9,780 nt of DNA, taken from Holosporales bacterium. GTDB lineage: Bacteria > Pseudomonadota > Alphaproteobacteria > RUG11792. The notes beneath the pieces were generated by a model that saw only the letters and a list, made by a program, of their open reading frames with translations, did not search any database and was not told the DNA's origin. The translations under genes and the position numbers were made by a program. Location of the stretch: positions 1 through 9,780 of the forward strand of contig JAISBC010000054.1 in assembly GCA_031266385.1 (NCBI GenBank), in the 5' to 3' direction. Shown here in pieces: positions 1-4,785 of the stretch (the stretch's first letter is position 1; each line of letters starts with the position of its first letter).

Positions 1-54
1 TGGAAGATTAAAGGTTTATAAACTTTAATTCGGTATCATTACTGTAAATGAATT

Positions 55-62
55 GGGGAGGA
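55..62 (+). promoter_or_regulatory. Strong ribosome binding site of the first paralog
   Basis: GGGGAGGA lies 9 nt before the ATG at 72. It supports ATG 72, not the TTG at 91, as the true start, even though ATG 72 is out of frame with the main open frame in this sequence. The second paralog has an almost identical arrangement (GGAGGAGGA, then ATAT/T-rich spacer, then ATG), so the pairing of this site with ATG 72 is conserved. Confidence 0.75.
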
Positions 63-71
63 TATTATTTT

Positions 72-726
72 ATGAAAATATTTAACAAATTTGCTAACAA
101 GAACGTTGGAAAACCAGGCGTTTTTAGGCGCTGGGGGGGGGGGGGGCTCTCATAAACTCCTATCCTGTTGTTGGTGCCTACTAGGGGGCTATGCTCGGGC
201 AGGGCAGCTGATTCCTTGTATTCAGTGTTACGAGTTGGAGGTAACTAACTGGGACGCCTTTAAAGTGGGGCGGGAATTGGCCTTACGGGGGGATTCAGGT
301 CCTATGCCTTGGTATTGCGTGAACGGCCCTCCTTTTGGTGGATTCTTTATCCCATCTGGAGTTCCTGGGCCGCACGACTTGAAATTGTACGATGGGAATA
401 ATTACTCTAGAGGAGAGCGGGCTGAGGAATTACTATCTCCTTTGTTGGGGGGAGCGGGGCTCCATTACTCCGGGGAGTCTGTACCTTCTTATAATGATTG
501 GGTTTATAGTTTGTTAGCTGGTTGGTGGTCTGTAGTGGTGACTCCGGATTTTCCCGGGATCGGGATTCCCAAGATGCACTCAGAGATCCAAGCTCGTTAT
601 TCTGCTTCATTTTGGAGAACCGGGATACTCGGAACCGTCGTAGGGCTCGGCTTGCTCGGGACTTATGTATCTAATCGTTATGCTAATAAATCCTCTTCTA
701 AATTGACAGTACTTCATTTGGAATAA
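72..726 (+). CDS. Exported, C-terminally membrane-anchored protein; frame broken at a poly-G tract (probably phase-variable)
   Basis: Unknown family. From ATG 72 the frame runs into a 14-G run (133-146) and stops at TAA 153-155 after 27 codons. The long frame that continues to 726 is shifted by one base. Removing one G gives a single 217-residue protein whose N-terminus (MKIFNKFANK...VFRRW, then Gly4, then SHKLLSCCWC) aligns with the 215-residue neighbour at 786-1433 (MNVLNNF...VFARI...KLLS). The restored protein has a basic N-region, a hydrophobic core (LLSCCWCLLGG) and a possible ARA cleavage site. It then has an exported domain with several Cys, one transmembrane helix near residues 184-200, and a short tail (NRYANKSSSKLTV). 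The G tract encodes Gly residues just ahead of the hydrophobic core, so slippage would toggle the whole protein. The sequence shown is the OFF state, or contains a one-base homopolymer error. The only in-frame alternative start, TTG 91, lacks a ribosome binding site. Function is not predictable. Confidence 0.72.
133..146 (+). repeat. Poly-G tract (14 G), candidate phase-variation switch
   Basis: Fourteen consecutive G inside the signal-peptide region of the first paralog. With 14 G the ATG 72 frame ends at 153-155; with 13 (or 10, or 16) G it joins the 570-nt downstream frame. Homopolymer G tracts at the 5' end of surface-protein genes are the classic substrate for slipped-strand phase variation. 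The paralog downstream has no G tract at the same place. Confidence 0.7.
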
Positions 727-766
727 ATCTTAATTCTATTCATTTGTTTTACTGATTTTGTATTTT

Positions 767-775
767 GGAGGAGGA
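767..775 (+). promoter_or_regulatory. Strong ribosome binding site of the second paralog
   Basis: GGAGGAGGA sits 10 nt before ATG 786. An in-frame TTG at 765 overlaps this site and would add seven residues (MEEDIFF), but then no ribosome binding site would remain upstream, so ATG 786 is chosen. The first paralog has the same site-spacer-ATG layout. Confidence 0.75.
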
Positions 776-785
776 TATTTTTTTT

Positions 786-1433
786 ATGAATGTTTTGAAC
801 AACTTTACTGTAATGAACCCTGTTAAAACAGTCTTTGCTAGGATTTGTATGTGTGGCTGTAAATTATTGTCAGTGTCTCTTTTCTTAACTGGGGGAGGAT
901 CTTGTTCGGCGTTTAGTGTGAGTGTGCCCTGCTTGTATTTTCGGATTAATTATCAAGTTTGGTCAGCGGAGGCCTTTAAACTTGGGCAGGAAGCTGCTCA
1001 CAGGGGTGAGCCATGCCCAGTTCAATTGGATACCGGCCCTTGTGCGCTCTTCTGGCCGGATTCTTTGTATTTACCTAAAGAAATACCTGGAGACCCTGGG
1101 GATATTCGACCTCTGACTGATAGTGAGGCTGCTTTGCTTTTGCCGTTGATGGGTGGGTCTGGCCGGATGATTAATGTTACGCATTTCCTTTTGGATAATA
1201 GTTGTTGGTTGGCTAGTTTTACTGAAGGATACTGGAACGAATGTAACAAACCTGGTGTCATGGGATTTGGGAGAGGTATGAAGCGCGCTGAATTAGAACA
1301 ACTTTACCAATCTCGATTGTTTAAAGCCCGCCTGGCAGTTTCTGTTGGGGTAATCGGTTGGCTCGGCATGATATTGTGGAATAGGCACTCCAAGAACTCA
1401 GCGAATAAATTGTCCGTGTATAAGTTTAATTGA
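786..1433 (+). CDS. Exported, C-terminally membrane-anchored protein, intact paralog of the upstream gene
   Basis: Unknown family, 215 residues. It aligns end to end with the restored upstream gene: MNVLNNF versus MKIFNKF, EAFKLGQE versus DAFKVGRE, IPGDPGDIRPL versus VPGPHDLKLYD, LLLPLMGGSGR versus LLSPLLGGAGL, and the tail KNSANKLSVYKFN versus NKSSSKLTVLHLE. Visible parts are a signal-peptide-like segment (residues 1-44, hydrophobic core LLSVSLFLTGGGSCSA), an exported domain with scattered Cys, and a transmembrane helix near residues 182-198 (LAVSVGVIGWLGMIL). The topology suggested is an N-terminal exported domain tethered by a C-terminal helix. It lies 59 nt after the first copy with no clear promoter between, so the two are probably co-transcribed. 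The many Gly codons written GGG make both genes G-rich on the coding strand. The two genes look like an old tandem duplication, now strongly diverged. Function is unknown. Confidence 0.8.
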   Translation: MNVLNNFTVMNPVKTVFARICMCGCKLLSVSLFLTGGGSCSAFSVSVPCLYFRINYQVWSAEAFKLGQEAAHRGEPCPVQLDTGPCALFWPDSLYLPKEIPGDPGDIRPLTDSEAALLLPLMGGSGRMINVTHFLLDNSCWLASFTEGYWNECNKPGVMGFGRGMKRAELEQLYQSRLFKARLAVSVGVIGWLGMILWNRHSKNSANKLSVYKFN

Positions 1434-1471
1434 TTAGCAGATCTGTGGAATAAGTAACAGATAATACCACC

Positions 1472-1562
1472 GGATAGACTTCCCCCGCTCTCAAATACTA
1501 TCTCGGCTCTCTATTCATGCGAACCCAAATCCGCTCTTCAGGTTAACTATCCCAGCTATGAT
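1472..1562 (+). repeat. C-rich dispersed repeat, copy A (candidate Rho-dependent 3' end)
   Basis: About 91 bp beginning 38 nt after the stop of the second paralog. It matches 6244-6333: the last 50 bp (1513-1562 versus 6284-6333) are identical except for two G/A changes, and the first 40 bp are recognisably related (both start GG-TAGAC-TCCCC). The strand is rich in C and poor in G, as in Rho loading sites. No stem with a U-run is present here. A mobile or coding origin is the alternative explanation. Confidence 0.7.
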
Positions 1563-1793
1563 ACTCATACATAATGTGACATATAACTGATATTATTATA
1601 AATCTTTATCGGAACGGCTGGTATTCCATGCTCTTTTACTGATATTACAGCCTGCAATCACCTACCATGAATGCTTTACTAACTCCTGTCATCTATAAAC
1701 CATACGAAAAAACTCCTATGGAGTATGTTGGTGTGGTTCTGGAGGCTCTCAGTCTCGTATCATATGAACTTATACAAATTAATATCAATCTAT

Positions 1794-1858
1794 TGTGATT
1801 TATCACATATTGTGTTAAACTATCTATGTGAAATTAGTTAGTATTGTTTTTTTATAAG
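1794..1858 (+). promoter_or_regulatory. Probable promoter/operator region of the coiled-coil protein gene
   Basis: A TGTGAT-TT-ATCACA palindrome (1794-1807) overlaps a possible -35 TTGTGA (1793-1798), paired over 17 nt with TAAACT (1816-1821). A second possible -10, TATAAG (1853-1858), lies 30 nt before the GTG start but has no good -35. The palindrome resembles a CRP half-site pair but has a 4-nt rather than 6-nt gap, so an activator or repressor is possible but cannot be named. Which -10 is used cannot be settled from the sequence. Confidence 0.35.
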
Positions 1859-1873
1859 TTTAGGTGTCTTCGA

Positions 1874-1882
1874 GGGGGAGGA
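1874..1882 (+). promoter_or_regulatory. Ribosome binding site that fixes the GTG start of the coiled-coil gene
   Basis: GGGGGAGGA ends 6 nt before GTG 1889. The ATG that overlaps its end (1882) hits a stop after six codons, so the GTG is the start. This very G-rich site resembles those of the two upstream paralogs. Confidence 0.7.
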
Positions 1883-1888
1883 TGAGAC

Positions 1889-3283
1889 GTGAAGTTTTAT
1901 AGGTATTTTTTTTGCCTCGGGTGCATCGCTTTTTTTAACCGGGCCCCCGCTGCCTTTGTGGGAATAGATCCATCATCTGAAGCTGAAGCCGCCACTACTG
2001 ATTCGGGGGCGTTAGCTGCCCTGCAGCAAGAAATTGCGGAATTACGGGAAGCACTCGCGCAAAATAATGAAATACTTCAGCAGTTGATTCAGGGGGGAAG
2101 TGATGGAAATATTACCGAGATTTTTAATACATTGATCGCTGAAATAACGAAAAAAAACCAAGAGCTGTCCAATAAGATAAAGTTCTTGGAAGGTAAATTC
2201 CAAAACATGGAAACAGACGTCGCCAAATGCGTAAAGCTGATGGAAATTCTTGGGAAGCAAAATAAAAATCCGTCCAAGGCGAGTAACGTGGTTTCGAGTA
2301 ACCTTAATTATGAGACCATCGAAGATGGAATCCGAAACGGTAGTAGGCTCAGTGAACGGTGCCGAGGCTTGCCAGAAAATTTAATGAGCCGGTTACGAGA
2401 GATCGAGCAGATGGTGGAGGCTGGAAGACCTTACGGAGAAATTCAAGAACGCCTAAATCAGATCCGTGATGAAGTCGCGCAATTGGAGGACGAAGCCGGC
2501 AAATCGCTTCCTCGCATTACTTTTTCAGGCCTGCATGAGTGGTTTCAAAATGACGTTGTGCTCCTGTATCTGGTTGAGCAATTCAGAAATGGCAAAAATC
2601 CCAACCTGCCACCTGGCTTAAAAGCAATCGACCAAGAGCTAATTTCAGCTATTCGCAATATGGTCGACACTGGGGCCACGATAGCTGAAATCAAGAAGTC
2701 TATCACATTCATAATCGACGGGCAGCCCGAAAAAACGGTTGAACCGCCCATGGAGGCGCCGACTCTGCTTCCTTCCCATAACACCAATAATCTTGCCGGT
2801 GCCCAGCCGGCCTTTAATAGTACGCACGGCGTCTTTGGAGCCAATCCGAATGAATTCTCCGGCAGACCCCCTGGTGGATCCTCGCAATTTTCTAATGAAT
2901 CATCACAATTTTCCTCTGGAATGCCACAACAGGGTATGGGGCAGAATAATATAAGAATGAATAACCCTGGGTATGGAGTACAGGGTCAGATGAATGGTAA
3001 TAACAATATGGTTAATAATAACCAGAATAATATAAGGGGACAGGATGGGAGGAGTATAGGAGGAGGTATTAATATCCAGAGACCACAAGGAAATCTGGCT
3101 TCTATGGGCCAGGGAACCAGGTTATTGGCGGATCTAGAGGGTGCTAAGTTCTATGCTATGAATTCGGGGCAGGTGACGGCTTTGAATCCAGTGGTTGTTA
3201 ATGGGTTGGCCGTCGTGCCTCTGAATGGAGACGTGAAAAAACTCCTCCAGCTGCTCGAGCCCAACGCAGCCCCATCGAGATAA
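1889..3283 (+). CDS. Exported coiled-coil protein with Asn/Gln/Gly-rich low-complexity linker
   Basis: Not a family I recognise; 464 residues from a GTG start. Residues 1-22 look like a signal peptide (FYRYFF then a hydrophobic core, cleavage near APAA). Residues about 40-120 form a heptad-like coiled coil (ALAALQQEIAELREALAQ, then NKIKFLEGKFQNMETDV). Residues about 155-205 are a second acidic helical stretch (LREIEQMVEAGRPYGEIQERL). Residues 210-280 look globular. Residues about 295-410 are low complexity, rich in Asn, Gln, Gly, Ser and Met (QGQMNGNNNMVNNNQ). Residues 411-464 appear folded again (LLADLEGAKFYAMNSGQV). The low-complexity part contains an exact 14-bp repeat (2942-2955 and 3023-3036). 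There is no transmembrane segment after the signal, so a periplasmic, surface or secreted filament-like or adhesive role is possible but unproven. It stands on its own promoter, after the two membrane-anchored paralogs. Confidence 0.75.
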   Translation: MKFYRYFFCLGCIAFFNRAPAAFVGIDPSSEAEAATTDSGALAALQQEIAELREALAQNNEILQQLIQGGSDGNITEIFNTLIAEITKKNQELSNKIKFLEGKFQNMETDVAKCVKLMEILGKQNKNPSKASNVVSSNLNYETIEDGIRNGSRLSERCRGLPENLMSRLREIEQMVEAGRPYGEIQERLNQIRDEVAQLEDEAGKSLPRITFSGLHEWFQNDVVLLYLVEQFRNGKNPNLPPGLKAIDQELISAIRNMVDTGATIAEIKKSITFIIDGQPEKTVEPPMEAPTLLPSHNTNNLAGAQPAFNSTHGVFGANPNEFSGRPPGGSSQFSNESSQFSSGMPQQGMGQNNIRMNNPGYGVQGQMNGNNNMVNNNQNNIRGQDGRSIGGGINIQRPQGNLASMGQGTRLLADLEGAKFYAMNSGQVTALNPVVVNGLAVVPLNGDVKKLLQLLEPNAAPSR

Positions 3284-3417
3284 TTTGCTCTTTTATTTTG
3301 CTCATCGATATCGTTGATAATGGGAATAAGGATGGAGTTAACTAACCTCATTTTCATATAAGAACATTTTTCCATGCTAGTTTAGTAACACGAATAATGG
3401 ATTAAAAAAAGAAAATA

Positions 3418-3459
3418 GGCTAAAATCCTAACAATTTTAATATCAAAAAGATTTTAGCC
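3418..3459 (+). repeat. Perfect 10-bp inverted repeat just before the transposase remnant start
   Basis: GGCTAAAATC (3418-3427) and GATTTTAGCC (3450-3459) are exact complements around a 22-nt AT-rich loop. The second arm ends directly at the ATG (3460). In the intact element it may have been the sub-terminal regulatory hairpin that limits transposase translation. Confidence 0.55.
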
Positions 3460-3585
3460 ATGGAAAAGTGTATCACAGAATTATCCTGCTTAGTTGATGA
3501 TCTTTGTACAGATCTTAAACAACAAACAGAGAAGTATTTACTAGAACATAGGCGTAACACTAAGAAACCAAATGAAATAATATAA
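3460..3585 (+). pseudogene. IS982-family transposase, N-terminal remnant
   Basis: The 41-codon frame begins MEKCITELSCLVDDLC and ends NTKKPNEII before TAA. The pattern ITELxCxVDDxC near the N-terminus, followed by a basic RR/KKP stretch and an EII segment, matches the start of IS982-family transposases as I know them (typically ITEIFCxIDDFC ... LSEIMTI). A complete protein is about 270-300 residues, so the DDE catalytic core is absent. The frame stops just where the conserved EIxTI helix would continue. The assignment rests on recalled family features, not a search. Confidence 0.55.
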
Positions 3586-3863
3586 AAGAGGAATAAAGAA
3601 AGAGAAGGTATTACTGAGGAAAAGATCTATAACAGTAACTGTTTCATATTGTTTCAACACTTGTGTCTTATCAATTGATGGATAGAAAACCCAGTATCTC
3701 ACCTGTTTACAAGGGCTTGCCCTAATCCATTATTCACGTTATTAGAGACAAAATTGATAAACAACAGCACCGATCTTGAGAAATTATGCTAGAAAAAGAA
3801 ACTTACTGAGTAATATATTATAAAAGCGCTGTGATTCAACACACTCAGCCCAAGCATCAAAAC

Positions 3864-3968
3864 ATGAATCATGAACGGTAGTCAGCCGAAGACGTTGGTG
3901 CTGAAGGATCTGTTGATGAAGCCGTTCCCGCTGATGTGAGGAAAGCAGGAGAAATTACAGTAGACTAA
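3864..3968 (+). pseudogene. Possible 3' remnant of an unidentified coding sequence
   Basis: The frame reads MNHER, a TAG, then 27 codons with a coding-like acidic composition (SAEDVGAEGSVDEAV, then PADVRKAGEITVD) and TAA at 3966-3968. The same DNA on the minus strand continues the 3965-4648 gene in frame past its TAG for a further 32 codons (ending SADYRS). A third frame is open too. I cannot tell which, if any, was once translated. It is likely debris of a lost gene next to the IS remnant. Confidence 0.25.
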
Positions 3969-4648
3969 TGATGTACATAATCTGTATTGCCTATGGAAAA
4001 ATTACAGAAATATAGCATATGGATCATTAGAGGATTGCGTTCACAAAAGGAAGAAGTAGGTGTTACTCCATAATCTATTCTTTTTCTGAAAACAAGATAC
4101 TCAGAATTAGCAGCGATGCAACTTTCCGATAACACATCAAGCCGACGATTCGATCTTGATATAAACTGTTGAAAGTAATCGACACCAACTCTGTAAAGGC
4201 TCCCAACTGTCCGTCTTGCATCGCTTTCTTCGAACAGCAATATTTGACTTCCTCCTAATTCAAAATATGTCGATTTCTTATTTGTATCAACGCTTTTCAA
4301 ATTTAGAGTATTTTTAGATACATAATCTCGCAAGTAGAGTTCACCTACTGACTCTAGATCACTATGGATCTTTATTACATATTTACCAAGACGAACCTCT
4401 TGAGAAAGCAAATTAGCTGATTTCGCATCCGCTGCTAGAAATCCCTCAATATCGATCACAGGACTTTGAAATTTTTCTTCTAACTTTAACGGAGGCGAAG
4501 AGGATCGAGACAACAACACACAAGACGGATGTTGAGGTGGCTGGATTGAAAGCAATGCGCTACTATGATCATTGTTGGCAGCTGGTGCGAACATCGCATT
4601 TATAGGAAAGATTGCACACACAAAACAAGAATATACGACCCTTTTCAT
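3965..4648 (-). CDS. Exported protein of unknown function
   Basis: 227 residues. The start at 4648 gives a clean signal peptide (MKRVVYSCFVCAIFPINAMFA, cleavage near residue 21-24) and a ribosome binding site (GAGG, 5 nt before the ATG). An in-frame ATG at 4690 would add 14 residues ahead of the signal and is less likely. After the signal comes a Ser/Pro-rich stretch (residues 35-55). The rest is mixed alpha/beta-looking sequence with no motif I recognise and four scattered Cys in the mature part. It is divergent from the putative metalloprotease gene and its regulatory region is shared with it, so a linked role (partner, inhibitor or co-secreted factor) is possible but only an inference. Codons 25-35 lie in a 34-bp sequence repeated in inverted form upstream of the start. 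The C-terminus after TAG stays open for 32 more codons. Confidence 0.65.
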   Translation of the reverse strand: MKRVVYSCFVCAIFPINAMFAPAANNDHSSALLSIQPPQHPSCVLLSRSSSPPLKLEEKFQSPVIDIEGFLAADAKSANLLSQEVRLGKYVIKIHSDLESVGELYLRDYVSKNTLNLKSVDTNKKSTYFELGGSQILLFEESDARRTVGSLYRVGVDYFQQFISRSNRRLDVLSESCIAANSEYLVFRKRIDYGVTPTSSFCERNPLMIHMLYFCNFSIGNTDYVHH

Positions 4649-4710
4649 TATTGCCTCACTGTATTTTAACTGACTACCAATAATGATCATAGTAGCGCAT
4701 TACTTTCAAT
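4545..4710. repeat. 34-bp inverted repeat flanking the start region of the minus-strand gene
   Basis: The arms are 4545-4578 and 4677-4710, complementary at 32 of 34 positions, separated by 98 bp. One arm is coding (codons 25-35 of the minus-strand gene); the other is upstream of its start. The enclosed 98 bp contain the ribosome binding site, the ATG and the whole signal peptide. Both arms contain the palindrome ATGATCAT. Possible meanings are an invertible switch, an mRNA stem that sequesters the start, or a template-switch duplication. Confidence 0.85.
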
Positions 4711-4735
4711 AAAGTAAAGCGTACTTTTTTGACAA
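4707..4735 (-). promoter_or_regulatory. Possible promoter of the minus-strand exported protein
   Basis: On the minus strand TTGTCA (4735-4730) is followed after 16 nt by TTTATT (4713-4708). Its -35 overlaps the -35 of the divergent gene, so the two promoters would compete for polymerase. The match is weak, and the upstream arm of the inverted repeat begins at the -10. Confidence 0.3.
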
Positions 4736-4757
4736 ATCAATAATTATGATGTATGCT
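4729..4757 (+). promoter_or_regulatory. Sigma-70-type promoter of the metalloprotease gene
   Basis: A consensus -35 TTGACA (4729-4734) and a -10 TATGCT (4752-4757) are 17 nt apart, predicting transcription from about 4764. The ATG at 4753 would lie inside the -10, which supports the later ATG at 4786 as the translation start. Confidence 0.65.
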
Positions 4758-4772
4758 GAAGGTGGCTAGTAT

Positions 4773-4778
4773 GGGAGA
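4773..4778 (+). promoter_or_regulatory. Ribosome binding site for the ATG at 4786
   Basis: GGGAGA ends 7 nt before ATG 4786 and lies downstream of the predicted transcription start, whereas the upstream ATG at 4753 has no such site. Confidence 0.6.
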
Positions 4779-4785
4779 TAACAAA

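Larger units (their letters stand above)
1434..1888. other. Gene-poor intergenic region with a C-rich repeat, a 43-codon open frame and the promoter region of the coiled-coil gene
   Basis: No gene of normal size is visible. The segment holds copy A of a dispersed C-rich repeat (1472-1562), a short 13-bp palindrome ACTCC-TAT-GGAGT (1712-1724) and a 14-bp palindrome TGTGAT-TT-ATCACA (1794-1807). An ATG-initiated frame of 43 codons runs 1667-1798 (starting MNALLTPVIY, ending INLL). It has no ribosome binding site and matches nothing I know, so I do not call it a gene. Confidence 0.6.
3383..3744 (+). mobile_element. Decayed, internally deleted IS982-like element with terminal inverted repeats
   Basis: A 22-bp imperfect inverted repeat (3383-3404 and 3723-3744, 19 of 22 matching; shared core GAATAATGGATTA and its complement) bounds 362 bp. 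This contains the N-terminal part of a transposase-like frame (3460-3585) and then non-coding sequence. It is far shorter than a complete IS982 element (about 1 kb), so most of the transposase is missing. A perfect palindrome AGGGCTTGCCCT (3712-3723) abuts the right repeat. I cannot identify target-site duplications with certainty. The boundaries are inferred from the repeats alone. Confidence 0.5.
3284..3964. other. Gene-poor region with IS remnant and coding debris
   Basis: No intact gene. It contains a decayed IS982-like element (3383-3744) and, further on, a short stretch that looks coding on either strand (3864-3968). No terminator with a clear U-run is visible after the coiled-coil gene. 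The palindrome CGATATCG (around 3305-3312) is too short to call. Confidence 0.6.

Noticed and set aside
1..71. Promoter of gene 1 around the palindrome GTTTATAAAC (14-23)
   Set aside because: No -35/-10 pair with acceptable spacing. The promoter probably lies upstream of the window or is non-standard.
407..610. Antisense open frames within genes 1, 2 and the coiled-coil gene
   Set aside because: They lie opposite well-supported genes and lack ribosome binding sites and signal or domain features; they are frame shadows.
91..726. TTG at 91 as the real start of gene 1
   Set aside because: No ribosome binding site precedes it, and it discards the part that aligns with the neighbouring paralog. 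ATG 72 plus a one-base change in the G run explains the data better.
765..785. TTG at 765 as the start of gene 2
   Set aside because: It overlaps the ribosome binding site of ATG 786, and the extra residues are simply translated Shine-Dalgarno and spacer.
1441..1462. ATCTGT ... ACAGAT stem after gene 2 as a terminator
   Set aside because: Only six base pairs with no U-run following.
1667..1798. 43-codon open frame in the gap after gene 2
   Set aside because: No ribosome binding site, no recognisable motif, and its stop falls within the palindrome/promoter region of the next gene.
2545..2887. Two long minus-strand frames opposite the coiled-coil gene
   Set aside because: Open only because of the composition of the sense gene. 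No start signals, and the sense frame has clear coiled-coil periodicity.
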